Positions 18,416 through 28,750 of a stretch of DNA of 52,048 nucleotides are shown piece after piece (positions within the stretch are counted from its first letter, which is position 1; every line of letters starts with the position of its first letter). The notes beneath the pieces are model-generated. The model was not told the origin of the DNA and ran no database searches. It worked only from the letters and a program-made list of their open reading frames with translations. The DNA lies in NCBI GenBank assembly GCA_026398895.1, contig JAPLRZ010000059.1:57726-109773 (forward strand), in the 5' to 3' direction. A program made the position numbers and the translations under genes. Source of the DNA: Methylococcales bacterium (lineage in GTDB: Bacteria; Pseudomonadota; Gammaproteobacteria; Methylococcales; Methylomonadaceae).

Positions 18416-21400
18416 ATGCTCAGCACCCTAGTCCGTTTTTCCATTCGTTTTTACGGTATTGTTATCGCGTTGGCGGTAGTTATTTTATTGGTGGGTGGGT
18501 ATCGCTTTACCACCGCTGGTTTGGATATTTTTCCTGAGTTTTCCCCTAAGCAAGTGATTATTCAAACTGAATCTATAGGCTTGTCGGCTGAACAGGTTGA
18601 GGTATTAGTCACCCATCAGATTGAAACCGCTGTGAGTGGTTTGGTGGGCTTAAAAGCGGTACGCTCTGAATCGATACAGGGCTTGTCGATTGTCATCGCG
18701 ACGTTTGCAGAAAACAGTAATGTTTATCTGAATCGACAATTGATTAGTGAACGCTTGGCGAGTTTGATACCGCAGTTACCAAAAGGTGTTACCCCGATTA
18801 CGTTACCCTTGTCCTCGTCATCAGCAACGGTTTTAACCATCGGTTTAAGCTCGGAACAGCAAGAGTTAATGGCGTTGCGCAGTTTGGTGGATTGGACACT
18901 GGTGCCGCGTTTGTTGGCGGTGACGGGGGTTGCGGATGTCAATGTGTTTGGCGGCGAGATTAAGCAGTTACAAATTCAACTTGATCCTGTGCAGTTGCAA
19001 CGTTTCAATGTGTCGCTGGATGAGCTGATTCAAACTGCTGCCCAAGCAGGGATGATTCAAGGCAGTGGTTTTATTGAAAATCAAAATCAACGCTTTACGC
19101 TACAAGTGACAGGGCAACCGCAAACGCCAGAACAATTTGCCAAAATACCCTTACTCAACCAAGCATCGGGTAATCAGCCAATTACCTTAGGTGAAGTTGC
19201 CCACATTGAATACGCGCCAGAACCCCCAATAGGCGCGGCGCAAATTATGGGCAAACAAGGCATAGTCATGATGGTGATTGGTCAATACGGCGCGAATACC
19301 TTATCGGTATCGCGGCAGGTTGAACAAACGCTGAAAGAATTTGAACCGCTGTTTCAAAAGCAAGGCATTCAGTTTTACGCACATTTATTTCGTCCTGCTG
19401 ATTATATTGAAACTTCGTTGCGTAATTTATCAGGGCATTTGCTGTTAGGTGGCTTGTTTGTGGTGATTATTTTGTATGGTTTTTTGTTTAATATTCGCAC
19501 CGCGTTTATTTCCGCGCTGGCGATTCCTGTCTCTTTGATGGGGGCGATGCTGGTGTTATTACAGGCAGGAGTTAATCTAAATATTATGGTGCTGGGCGGT
19601 TTGGCAATTGCCTTGGGCGAAGTGGTGGATGATGCCATTATTGATACTGAAAATATTTTTCGCCGTTTGCGTGAAAATCGCTTATTGCCAGAACCGCAAG
19701 CGGTGGCTTACGTCGTTTACACTGCGTCTATGGAAGTGCGTAGTTCCGTGGTGTATGCCAGTTTTATAGTCGCGCTGGCATTTGTGCCATTATTAACATT
19801 AAACGGTGTGGTCGGACGTTTATTTGCACCGCTGGGCTATGCGTATATTTTGGCTATTTTAGTGTCGTTGCTAGTGGCACTCACGCTTACGCCCGCCTTG
19901 TGTTATGTGTTGTTGGGTAAAAATAATTCAGTGTCGAGTAATGATGACCCACCGCTGATTAAGCTTCTTAAACCACGTTACAAAGCGTTTTTGGGTGTGA
20001 TTGCTAAGCACTTTAACGCGGTGATTATTGCCAGTGTATTGTTATGTATCGCGGGTATTGCGGCGTTCTCCCATTTTGATAGCAAGCTATTACCCGAACT
20101 GCGCGAAGGGCATTATATTGTCCACACCACCAGCATTCCAGGGACATCATTACAAGAATCCTTGCGTATCGGCAGCCAACTCACGGAGCAGTTTATGAAA
20201 ATTGACGGCGTGCAATCGGTGTCGCAATGGGCAGGACGAGCTGAACGCGGCGCGGATACTTATGGCAGTCATTACAGTGAATATGAAATTCGTTTGAATC
20301 CGTCATCAGGTGCAGAACAACAACGTATTCTTGAGCAATTGCGCGACATTCTGGGCAATTTTTTGGGTATTTTATACGAAGCTAATACTTTTTTAACTGA
20401 ACGAATTGATGAAACTATTTCAGGCTATACCGCGCCTGTGGTGGTGAATATTTATGGTAATGACTTGAATGTGTTGGACAGTAAAGCGCAAGCGGTTTCG
20501 GCTATTTTGCATGATATGCAGGGAGCGACCGATATACAACTACGTTCACCACCTGCAACACCGCTGTTACAAGTTCAGTTAAATCTCGACCAGCTTACCG
20601 CAACAGGTGTCAGTGCTATGCAAGTCATGGATAGTTTGCAAACTGCTTATGAAACCCGTGTGGTCGGTAAAAACCTACAAGGCAATAAAATTTATAATGT
20701 GGCAGTAGCGTTGTCGCCTGAGTTAAGACAACAACCCGAATCTATTGCACAATTACCATTAAGAGCGCGAGACGGTAGTCTGATAAGATTGGAGCAAATT
20801 GCCGACATTACTCATACCGCCAGCCGTTATAATATTCTGCATCAAAATTCACAACGGCGGCAAACTGTGACTTGCAATGTGCTAAATCGCGATTTGGATG
20901 AGTTTATGGCGGAATTAAAAACGCGGGTATTAACAGATATTGCCTTTACCGCTGACAGTTATCCTGAATTTACAGGCGCGGCAGTTGAGCAAGCCGAAGC
21001 GCGGCGTAATTTAATCGGTTATTCTTTGTTAGCAGGCGCGGGTGTGTTAATGTTAATTTATATCGCCATCGGTAGTTTACGCAATGCGTTACTGACATTG
21101 GTTAATTTGCCGTTCGCGCTGATAGGTGGTGTGGCGGCGGTGTTGTTGACAGGTGCAACTTTATCGGTAGGTTCAGTGGTGGGTTTTGTCACTTTGTTTG
21201 GAATTACAGTACGAAATAGCATTATGCTGTTGTCGCATTATCAGCATTTAGTCGAAGAGCAAGGTAAGGTGTGGAATTTGGATACTGTACTGCTGGGCGC
21301 AGGTGAGCGTTTACCGTCCATATTAATGACCGCTCTGGTAACTGCTTTAGCGATGTTTCCGATTGCCTTTAATAGCGATAATGCAGGTCGCGAGATTATG

Positions 21401-21502
21401 GGACCAATGGCTGCTATTATTATTGGTGGTTTAGCGTCGTCAACACTATTGAATTTATCATTGCTGCCTATTATGCTACTGCGTTATGGACGTTTTAAAT
21501 GA
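18416..21502 (+). CDS. RND-family efflux permease (heavy-metal-like)
   Basis: This is a 1028-residue inner-membrane RND transporter with twelve membrane helices and two large periplasmic loops. The N-terminus is FPEFSPKQVIIQTESIGLSA. The TM4 region reads GEVVDDAIIDTENIFRRLRE, an acidic pattern typical of CzcA/CusA-like (HME) branches. The second half ends with SVVGFVTLFGITVRNSIMLL. No periplasmic adaptor or outer-membrane channel gene is present, although the next 30 codons look like the start of an exported protein. The substrate is not determined; metal export is only a family-level inference. Confidence 0.85.
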   Translation: MLSTLVRFSIRFYGIVIALAVVILLVGGYRFTTAGLDIFPEFSPKQVIIQTESIGLSAEQVEVLVTHQIETAVSGLVGLKAVRSESIQGLSIVIATFAENSNVYLNRQLISERLASLIPQLPKGVTPITLPLSSSSATVLTIGLSSEQQELMALRSLVDWTLVPRLLAVTGVADVNVFGGEIKQLQIQLDPVQLQRFNVSLDELIQTAAQAGMIQGSGFIENQNQRFTLQVTGQPQTPEQFAKIPLLNQASGNQPITLGEVAHIEYAPEPPIGAAQIMGKQGIVMMVIGQYGANTLSVSRQVEQTLKEFEPLFQKQGIQFYAHLFRPADYIETSLRNLSGHLLLGGLFVVIILYGFLFNIRTAFISALAIPVSLMGAMLVLLQAGVNLNIMVLGGLAIALGEVVDDAIIDTENIFRRLRENRLLPEPQAVAYVVYTASMEVRSSVVYASFIVALAFVPLLTLNGVVGRLFAPLGYAYILAILVSLLVALTLTPALCYVLLGKNNSVSSNDDPPLIKLLKPRYKAFLGVIAKHFNAVIIASVLLCIAGIAAFSHFDSKLLPELREGHYIVHTTSIPGTSLQESLRIGSQLTEQFMKIDGVQSVSQWAGRAERGADTYGSHYSEYEIRLNPSSGAEQQRILEQLRDILGNFLGILYEANTFLTERIDETISGYTAPVVVNIYGNDLNVLDSKAQAVSAILHDMQGATDIQLRSPPATPLLQVQLNLDQLTATGVSAMQVMDSLQTAYETRVVGKNLQGNKIYNVAVALSPELRQQPESIAQLPLRARDGSLIRLEQIADITHTASRYNILHQNSQRRQTVTCNVLNRDLDEFMAELKTRVLTDIAFTADSYPEFTGAAVEQAEARRNLIGYSLLAGAGVLMLIYIAIGSLRNALLTLVNLPFALIGGVAAVLLTGATLSVGSVVGFVTLFGITVRNSIMLLSHYQHLVEEQGKVWNLDTVLLGAGERLPSILMTALVTALAMFPIAFNSDNAGREIMGPMAAIIIGGLASSTLLNLSLLPIMLLRYGRFK

Positions 21503-21578
21503 TGCTGAATTTTATGTCCTGTTACTTACTTTATGTTCAATAGCTAACGCGATTGAACTCCCGTTGTCCATTAGGTAA
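21486..21578 (+). pseudogene. 30-residue leader-like remnant after RND gene
   Basis: A short frame overlapping the RND stop reads MDVLNDAEFYVLLLTLCSIA followed by NAIELPLSIR and a stop. It looks like a signal peptide and the first mature residues of an exported protein, at the position where RND operons often carry the periplasmic adaptor gene. It may be the stump of a deleted adaptor. It is short enough that chance is possible. Confidence 0.3.
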
Positions 21579-21591
21579 AAACATTTTGCTT

Positions 21592-24471
21592 ATGCCCTGT
21601 AAATTTTGCTTACAACTTGTCACACTGATAATCGGCTTACTTGCCGCAATAACTGTGCATTCGGAAACCATCGATTTACAACTACGCTGGCATCATCAAT
21701 TTCAATTTGCGGGCTACTATGCCGCTGTGCAACAAGGCTATTATAAAGATGCAGGGCTGGATGTAGTCATACACGAAGGCTCGCCCGACAAAATCCCCGT
21801 TAATGAAGTGTTACATGGTCATGCGCAATATGGTGTTGCAAATAGTGAATTAGTGTTGGATCGCTTAAAAGGCGATCCGCTGGTGTTACTGGCAGCTATT
21901 TATCAGCATTCACCTTCGGTGTTACTGGCTCGAAAAGAAGCGAAAATTTTTTCACCCAGCGATCTCATCGGTAAAAAAGTCATGATGATAGACCCACGCG
22001 TTGATGTTGATTTTCTCGCTATGTTCAGTAGTGAACGCGTTAATATAAAAGAGGTTCAGATTATTCCCAGTAGTTTTGATATTCAAGATTTAGTGACAGG
22101 AAAAGTGGATGCCTTCAATGGTTATCTCAACAATGAACCCTATTTGTTAAAACAACAAGGCGTTGAATTTAACGTACTTAATCCGCGTAATTACGGTATT
22201 GATTTTTATAGCGATATGCTGTTTACCAGCGAAAATGAATTAAAGCAACATCCAGAGCGTGTTAAAGCGTTCCTGAATGCCAGTTTGCAAGGATGGCAAT
22301 ATGCACTCTCACATCCACAGGAAATTATTGCCTTATTACAAAGCCAATACAAGGTAACTAAAACCAAAGCACATCTGGAGTTTGAAACCGAGGCTACCCG
22401 CTCACTGATAACCTCAGACTCGGCAGAAATAGGTCATATCAATCCTTGGCGGCTTGAACACATGGCGGATATTTTTATACAAGCAGGCATGGTGGCTAAT
22501 AATGATTTATTGGACAACTTTATTTATAATCCTAATGCCACTGAAGAGCGTTTAGTCCACTACCTAAAAATCATGGTGTTGTTTGCGTTCTGTATTTGTG
22601 TGCTTGCCGCAGTTCTGTACGCCTCCTATCAATCTATAAAAAGAGAAAGTCACCAGCGTGAGCTGATAGCGGAAGAATTGCATAGCCGTACCGATGAACT
22701 GGCATTACGCAATCATATTTTACAGGCAATTAATCAAGGCATTGCTTTACCCGACTTACTGAATGAATTAGCACAGCAAGTTGAAAAACTGCATCCTGGA
22801 ATGCTCTGCTCAATTTTACTAATCGATGACAATAATAAGCTACGACTTGGTGCAGCTCCCAGTTTGCCTTATTTTTATACCCAAGCTATTAATGGCTTGG
22901 AGATTGGCGAAAGCATGGGCAGTTGTGGTACGGCGGCTTATTATAGCGAATGCTGTATTGTTGAGGATATTCAACAGCATCCATTTTGGGTTGATTTTCG
23001 TGATCTAGCTCAACAAGCAGGCGTGCAATCGTGCTGGTCTCAACCCATTAAAAACAATCAGGGCAAAGTGCTGGGGACATTCGCTATCTATCATGCGCAG
23101 CCAGCAAAACCATCTGCCGCAGACATCGAATTAATTGAAAGTTATGCCAGCTTGACGCAGCTTAGCATTGAGCAGTCACGAGCAGATATGGCATTGATAG
23201 AAAGCGAACGGCGTTTACACTTTGTCTTAAAAGGCAGTGGTTTAGGTTTTTGGGATTGGAATGTCGAGACTCATAAAGTAGAAATTCATACTATTGAAAT
23301 GAAAGTTTTTCGCCATCACTATCCCAAAATATACCCTATCCCACCACAATGGTTGGATTTTATTTATCACGAAGACCGCGAAAAAGTCTGGCAATCAATA
23401 CGCGCCGTGCTGAATGGTAAACAAGCAAGTCATCAAATTGAATACCGTGTGCCAGATGACAAAGGTGTTCTACATTGGGTTTTGGATCATGCCAATATTG
23501 TTCAACGTGATTCAGACGGCAAACCGATACGCATGAGCGGCACACATATTGATATTACTGATCGTAAATTTTCAGATCAACAATTACGCGAGAGTGAACA
23601 AAGGCTAACCCTCTGTCAGCATTATGGTGGCGTAGGAACGTGGGAATTGGATTTAATTACTCATCAAAAAATCTTGTCACCCATCGCTTGTAAACTACTG
23701 GGTGTTTCTGAATCATCAGAAACTAAGTGGGAAGATTTTTTAGCGGTCATACATCCAGATGACTGGCATATCTTTGTTGATGCTACCCAAGCACATCTCG
23801 AAGAGAGAGAAAAATATGATGTGGAATACCGTATTATCGATGCAAATAAACAACTGCGGTGGATACGTTCAGTCGGACGCGTTGATGAATCCAGAAATGC
23901 CGAGCCGACTTATTTTAGAGGTATTATGCAAGATATTACCGAACGTAAAGCCGCCGAAGAACAAATTAGGCAACTAGCATTTTATGATCCGCTGACTAAA
24001 CTACCTAACCGTCGTTTGTTAGATGAACGCTTGCATCATGGTATAGAACGAGCGCATCGTGAGGGTAATCAGCTTGCCGTATTGATGCTTGATTTAGATC
24101 GTTTTAAAGCCGTCAATGATAATTTTGGGCATAAAGCAGGCGATGAACTATTGCAACAAGTGTCAGAACGAATTTTAGCTCAGTTGCGTAAAATAGACAC
24201 AGTGGCGCGTTTAGGGGGCGATGAGTTTGTGGTTTTACTTCCCGACATCAATCATCACGAAAATGTCGCACGAGTAGCATTAGCGATTATTTCTGAACTA
24301 ACCAAACCGTTTTTGCTACGCGAAACCGATAGTGTGAACATTGGCACGAGCATTGGTATTAGCTTCTATCCAGAACACGGTACTAACCCAGAAATACTGC
24401 TAGATCGTGCTGATACTGCGTTGTATCAAGCCAAAGATCAAGGACGTGGTTGCTTTTGTGTTGCTGTCTAG
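21592..24471 (+). CDS. periplasmic NMT1/THI5-like sensor diguanylate cyclase
   Basis: This roughly 959-residue protein joins an exported NMT1/THI5-type substrate-binding domain (residues 25-315, IDLQLRWHHQFQFAGYYAAV), a membrane helix (about 323-348), a GAF domain (375-530), two PAS domains (540-660 and 667-787) and a GGDEF domain (793-959). The active site RLGGDEFVVLLP and the inhibitory I-site RxxD five residues before it are both present; no EAL domain follows. It should make cyclic-di-GMP in response to a small periplasmic ligand. I start at MPCKFCLQLVTLII because that forms the signal peptide; an upstream TTG start at 21553 is less convincing. Confidence 0.88.
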   Translation: MPCKFCLQLVTLIIGLLAAITVHSETIDLQLRWHHQFQFAGYYAAVQQGYYKDAGLDVVIHEGSPDKIPVNEVLHGHAQYGVANSELVLDRLKGDPLVLLAAIYQHSPSVLLARKEAKIFSPSDLIGKKVMMIDPRVDVDFLAMFSSERVNIKEVQIIPSSFDIQDLVTGKVDAFNGYLNNEPYLLKQQGVEFNVLNPRNYGIDFYSDMLFTSENELKQHPERVKAFLNASLQGWQYALSHPQEIIALLQSQYKVTKTKAHLEFETEATRSLITSDSAEIGHINPWRLEHMADIFIQAGMVANNDLLDNFIYNPNATEERLVHYLKIMVLFAFCICVLAAVLYASYQSIKRESHQRELIAEELHSRTDELALRNHILQAINQGIALPDLLNELAQQVEKLHPGMLCSILLIDDNNKLRLGAAPSLPYFYTQAINGLEIGESMGSCGTAAYYSECCIVEDIQQHPFWVDFRDLAQQAGVQSCWSQPIKNNQGKVLGTFAIYHAQPAKPSAADIELIESYASLTQLSIEQSRADMALIESERRLHFVLKGSGLGFWDWNVETHKVEIHTIEMKVFRHHYPKIYPIPPQWLDFIYHEDREKVWQSIRAVLNGKQASHQIEYRVPDDKGVLHWVLDHANIVQRDSDGKPIRMSGTHIDITDRKFSDQQLRESEQRLTLCQHYGGVGTWELDLITHQKILSPIACKLLGVSESSETKWEDFLAVIHPDDWHIFVDATQAHLEEREKYDVEYRIIDANKQLRWIRSVGRVDESRNAEPTYFRGIMQDITERKAAEEQIRQLAFYDPLTKLPNRRLLDERLHHGIERAHREGNQLAVLMLDLDRFKAVNDNFGHKAGDELLQQVSERILAQLRKIDTVARLGGDEFVVLLPDINHHENVARVALAIISELTKPFLLRETDSVNIGTSIGISFYPEHGTNPEILLDRADTALYQAKDQGRGCFCVAV

Positions 24472-24537
24472 TCGCCTGTTGGAACGATTGAATTGTATGT
24501 TGAGAAATAATTCTCTATGATTGCAAACTATTTTTAG

Positions 24538-24894
<357 letters not shown>

Positions 24895-24915
24895 TGGCAC
24901 TATAAGGATATAACA

Positions 24916-26217
24916 ATGTCGTTTTCAGCTAGGTACGCACTGCGTACCCTACCACTACTGTTACTGCCAAAACTGGCTTTTGCAGACGCACTCCCATTAA
25001 ATCAAGCCAATACTGCGTGGGTTTTAACTTCCACTGTCTTGGTTTTATTTATGACCATTCCTGGCTTATCGTTGTTTTACGCAGGCTTGGTCAGAAGCAA
25101 AAACGTGTTATCGGTATTAATGCAATGTTTTGCCATCACCTGCTTAGTATCCATATTGTGGCTAGCAGGGATTTATAGTTTTATTTTTACCGATGGTGGA
25201 GGTTTACAGTCCGTCATCGGTGGCGCGTCTAAAATATTTTTACCCGATATAAACACCACCGTCTTGGTGGGTGATATTCCTGAAACGGTTTATTTCATGT
25301 TTCAAATGACGTTCGCCATTATCACGCCTGCCTTGATTGTTGGCGCGTTTGCCGAGCGCATGAAATTCTCTGCCATGCTATGGTTTAGTGCCTTATGGTT
25401 AATTATTGTTTATATGCCTGTCTGTCACTGGATATGGGGCGGTGGTTGGCTAGCCAAATACGGCGCGATGGACTTTGCAGGCGGTATCGTCATTCATGTC
25501 AACGCGGGGGTTGCCGCCTTAGTGTCCGCGTTAGTATTGGGCAAACGAAAAGGTTTTCCCACCACTGCAATGCCACCGCACAATATGACCATGGTGGTCA
25601 CAGGTGCGGGTATGTTATGGGTCGGCTGGTTTGGTTTTAATGCAGGCAGTGCCTTAACATCAGATGGGCGTGCAGGTATGGCAATGTTAGTCACCCATAT
25701 CGGCGCGGCTTCTGGTTCGTTAACGTGGATGTTTATCGAATGGAAACGCTTTGGTAAACCCAGCGTTTTAGGTATCGTCACAGGTATGGTTGCAGGTTTA
25801 GGTACGATTACCCCTGCCTCTGGTTTTGTAGGTCCTTTTGGAGCGTTATTTATTGGTGTCACTGCTGGGTTCGTGTGTTTTTATGCCACGCAATACGTTA
25901 AACGCACACTAAAAATTGATGACTCATTAGACGTATTTCCTGTCCACGGCATAGGCGGCATCACAGGTTCATTATTAACAGGCGTGTTTGCTGCCAGTAG
26001 TTTGGGTGGTTTAGGTTTACCTGAAGGTGTGAGCATCATCAAACAAGTCGGCATTCAAGCGTTGGCGATTAGCGCGACCATTTTATGGAGTGGCTTATTC
26101 AGTTATCTGATTCTAAAAGGTTTGGATAAATGGATCGGTTTACGCGTTACCCCTGATGAAGAAGTACAAGGGCTGGATACTGTTCTGCATGAAGAAACGG
26201 GTTACTTAGATTTATAG
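24916..26217 (+). CDS. amtB: ammonium transporter AmtB
   Basis: The 433-residue channel has an N-terminal signal sequence (LLLLPKLAFADALPLNQ) and about eleven membrane helices. Ammonium channel signatures include GLSLFYAGLVRSKNVLSVLM and FAERMKFSAMLWF. The two pore histidines lie in IHVNAGVAALVSALVLG and FPVHGIGGITGSLLTGV. It forms an operon with glnK, which regulates it by plugging the pore. Confidence 0.97.
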   Translation: MSFSARYALRTLPLLLLPKLAFADALPLNQANTAWVLTSTVLVLFMTIPGLSLFYAGLVRSKNVLSVLMQCFAITCLVSILWLAGIYSFIFTDGGGLQSVIGGASKIFLPDINTTVLVGDIPETVYFMFQMTFAIITPALIVGAFAERMKFSAMLWFSALWLIIVYMPVCHWIWGGGWLAKYGAMDFAGGIVIHVNAGVAALVSALVLGKRKGFPTTAMPPHNMTMVVTGAGMLWVGWFGFNAGSALTSDGRAGMAMLVTHIGAASGSLTWMFIEWKRFGKPSVLGIVTGMVAGLGTITPASGFVGPFGALFIGVTAGFVCFYATQYVKRTLKIDDSLDVFPVHGIGGITGSLLTGVFAASSLGGLGLPEGVSIIKQVGIQALAISATILWSGLFSYLILKGLDKWIGLRVTPDEEVQGLDTVLHEETGYLDL

Positions 26218-26300
26218 TGTTTCTTAGACTATATTTAAACCCAATCTATCTACAACTAAAGAGTTTTTGGTAATGTGTTAAATCTGTTACCGCGATATTA

Positions 26301-26356
26301 ATGACTACCAGTCTTTTAAAAGACTGGTAGTCATGCTCAAAAGTAAAAACAACAGA
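26301..26356 (+). repeat. 34-bp palindrome family, copy 2, compensated arms
   Basis: Palindrome 26301-26334 has arms ATGACTACCAGTCTTTT and AAAAGACTGGTAGTCAT. Compared with the other copies, two positions differ and both changes are matched in the opposite arm, so pairing is preserved. The flank GCTCAAAAGTAAAAACAACA follows. It lies in the 375-bp gap between amtB and the OmpA-family gene, where I see nothing else. Confidence 0.85.
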
Positions 26357-26592
26357 TTTAATCCCCTACCCTATTTTGACTCCAGCAATCATCTCTTTAG
26401 CCTCCCCCATAGCGATTATTTATTCTCACTTTTAACGCCAAGTACACGACAATGTCAGTGCATTGAAGCTACTCTTTTTGTTGTTTATTTTTAACATTTT
26501 GTAGTGAATTTGTCTTTTTACATTGAAGAAACTCAGTGCAACTGCTAGAATCAAAGCTGTTAACTATTATTATTTATTCTTTGGAGAATATT

Positions 26593-27666
26593 ATGCTAAA
26601 AAAACATTTACTTGTGCTTGCTGTATTAGCAAGTATAGGCAGTATCTCTCTGGCTCAGGCTGACGAACCTGTCGATACCCGATGGTATGCTGCTCCTTTC
26701 GGCACCTTCCTAAAAACAGGTGGTGATCGCAACTCACACGATGGTTGGGGTGGTGGACTGGCTATTGGTAAAATGCTTGACAAGCACTTCAATGTTGAAG
26801 TGAAAGGTATTTATCAAACAGCAACTGGCTATAACGATTGGCGTGACCCTACTAGACAAAATGTCGGTGGAAGCTGGGATATAGCAGGCGCAACTGCCGA
26901 CGTACAATATTTCCTCTCTCGTAACGCCTTCTCACCTTACACCGTTATTGGTTTAGGTGGCATAACAACTGATGTTCCAGGTCGTAGCGGCGTAGGTTTT
27001 ATCGGTGAAGCGGGCGCGGGTTTTACCTACGAACTACTCGACAACCTGTTAGTGCGTAGTGATGTTCGCTATCGTTATAACCAAAACTTCAATGCTAATT
27101 TACAACAAGGTACTAACGAATTTCACGACATGGTAGTCAATGTTGGTGTCGTTTTACCCTTTGGCCCTAAACCAAAAGCTGAAGAACCCGTTGCTCCAGC
27201 ACCAGAACCTGTTGCTGTTGTCGATTGCTCAACGCTAGATTCTGATAATGACGGCATTAATGATTGTATCGATAAATGCCCTGGCACTTTAGCAGGTAGC
27301 AAAGTTGATGCGACAGGTTGCCCAATCAGCTTGGAATTAAAAGGCGTAAACTTCAAATATGATTCTGCACAACTGACTGAAAATGCACAATACATTCTCG
27401 ATGGTGTTGCACAAAATCTGATCAATTACCCATTGAAAAATGAACTTGAAGTTGATGGACATACCAGCAGCGAAGGTAGCAACGCTTACAACCTGAAATT
27501 ATCACAAAAACGTTCATTGTCTGTTGCTAATTATTTAGCCTCAAAAGGTGTAACCAATAAATTACACGCGAAAGGCTATGGCGAAAGCAAACCAGTTGCT
27601 GATAACCGTACTGAACAAGGTAGAGAACAAAACCGTCGTGTTGAATTAATCTGGATTGGAAATTAA
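26593..27666 (+). CDS. OmpA-family outer membrane protein
   Basis: I start at MLKKHLLVLAVLASIGSISL (357 residues) because a GGAG site lies upstream and a signal peptide follows. Domains are an N-terminal eight-stranded barrel (to about residue 190), a proline-rich linker, a calcium-type thrombospondin-3 motif (DSDNDGINDCIDKCPGT), and a C-terminal OmpA peptidoglycan-binding domain (DGHTSSEGSNAYNLKLSQKR ... REQNRRVEL). It links outer membrane and cell wall. It is a single gene with a strong terminator. Confidence 0.93.
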   Translation: MLKKHLLVLAVLASIGSISLAQADEPVDTRWYAAPFGTFLKTGGDRNSHDGWGGGLAIGKMLDKHFNVEVKGIYQTATGYNDWRDPTRQNVGGSWDIAGATADVQYFLSRNAFSPYTVIGLGGITTDVPGRSGVGFIGEAGAGFTYELLDNLLVRSDVRYRYNQNFNANLQQGTNEFHDMVVNVGVVLPFGPKPKAEEPVAPAPEPVAVVDCSTLDSDNDGINDCIDKCPGTLAGSKVDATGCPISLELKGVNFKYDSAQLTENAQYILDGVAQNLINYPLKNELEVDGHTSSEGSNAYNLKLSQKRSLSVANYLASKGVTNKLHAKGYGESKPVADNRTEQGREQNRRVELIWIGN

Positions 27667-27694
27667 TCATCCGATTAAATTAACCGTGTCTGAT

Positions 27695-27724
27695 AAAAAA
27701 GCCCGCTACTAGCGGGCTTTTTTT
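27695..27724 (+). terminator. rho-independent terminator of ompA-family gene
   Basis: Arms AAAAAAGCCCGCT and AGCGGGCTTTTTT enclose an ACT loop, followed by a T-run. It lies 28 nt after the stop codon. Confidence 0.93.
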
Positions 27725-27844
27725 ATGAACATAGTTGTCGATATTTATGTAACAATACAATTGAAAAACTTGCCTATATCACTATTGAGGCATAATTTAA
27801 GACAGTATAGATTTTAAACATTATCAGATAGTTAGGAGTGAATC

Positions 27845-28231
27845 ATGAGTATTTTTTCAAAAACTTTTATTCTGGGCGTTGTTTTTGCGATAAGCGTCTC
27901 TATTGCTCAGGCTGCTGTGGAATTAGTGACAGCTAAAGATGCGTCTACCTTGTATGCCGAGAAAAAAGCGGTCATTGTCGATGTGCGTGAAGATGATGAA
28001 TGGAACGATGAGCATATTGCAGGTGCGCTTCATATTCCTTTAAAGCAATTAAATGACCGTGTGTCAGAGCTACAACCCTACAAAGACACCACTATTATTA
28101 CTCAGTGTAAAAGTGGTGGGCGTTCTGCTAAAGCCTTGGAGTTATTGAAAACCGCTGGATTTACTAAGGTGTATAGCATGGATGGCGGCATAAAAGCGTG
28201 GGATCAACAAGGTTTAGCAACCACAAAATAA
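27845..28231 (+). CDS. periplasmic rhodanese-like protein
   Basis: This is a 128-residue protein with a signal peptide (MSIFSKTFILGVVFAISVSI) and one rhodanese domain: VIVDVREDDEWNDEHIAGAL and the active-site loop QCKSGGRS with catalytic Cys88. Rhodaneses carry persulfide sulfur or act in thiol chemistry. A flavin-reductase-like gene follows 22 nt later, so the two may be co-expressed. Confidence 0.9.
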   Translation: MSIFSKTFILGVVFAISVSIAQAAVELVTAKDASTLYAEKKAVIVDVREDDEWNDEHIAGALHIPLKQLNDRVSELQPYKDTTIITQCKSGGRSAKALELLKTAGFTKVYSMDGGIKAWDQQGLATTK

Positions 28232-28253
28232 TCGATTAATTGGAGAACATATA

Positions 28254-28739
28254 ATGACCGTGAGTGCGGATGATTTTAAAAATGCGTTGCAACTGTGGGC
28301 GAGCGGTGTCACCGTGGTAACGACTCAATCCGAAAAATTCGGTGTGCAGGGTATGACAGTCAGCGCGTTTTCTAGCGTGTCTGTTAATCCACCGCTAATT
28401 TTGGTATGTATCAATGATGCGGCAGATACAGGCGATGGTATTGTAGAAAGTCAGTGTTTTGCCGTGAATGTCTTAACGGCTGAGCAACAAGACACCTCCA
28501 ATCAATTTGCAGGAGGCACTAGCCAACAACAACGCTTTGACAATGCCGATTGGTCAGCGGGTATCACAGGCGCACCGTTGTTAACTAACAGCTTGATGTC
28601 GCTAGATTGTACCGTGGTTGAAAAAGTACGGGCTGGCACACATTGGATAATTATCGGCGAAGTGCAAGCCGTTGAATGCCGTACAGGTGAACCGTTGCTT
28701 TATTATCGTGGGGCTTATCGGCAAGTTGCTAGCGATTAG
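28254..28739 (+). CDS. flavin reductase-like FMN-binding protein
   Basis: This 161-residue protein belongs to the flavin reductase-like (DIM6/NTAB, split-barrel FMN) family: LWASGVTVVTTQ, MTVSAFSSVSVNPPLILVCI, the FAVNVL strand, and the THWIIIGEVQAVE motif. Members reduce FMN or FAD for a monooxygenase partner or act as stand-alone flavin reductases. The nearest gene is a periplasmic rhodanese, and no monooxygenase is adjacent, so its partner is unknown. Confidence 0.88.
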   Translation: MTVSADDFKNALQLWASGVTVVTTQSEKFGVQGMTVSAFSSVSVNPPLILVCINDAADTGDGIVESQCFAVNVLTAEQQDTSNQFAGGTSQQQRFDNADWSAGITGAPLLTNSLMSLDCTVVEKVRAGTHWIIIGEVQAVECRTGEPLLYYRGAYRQVASD

Positions 28740-28750
28740 TGCTTAATATT

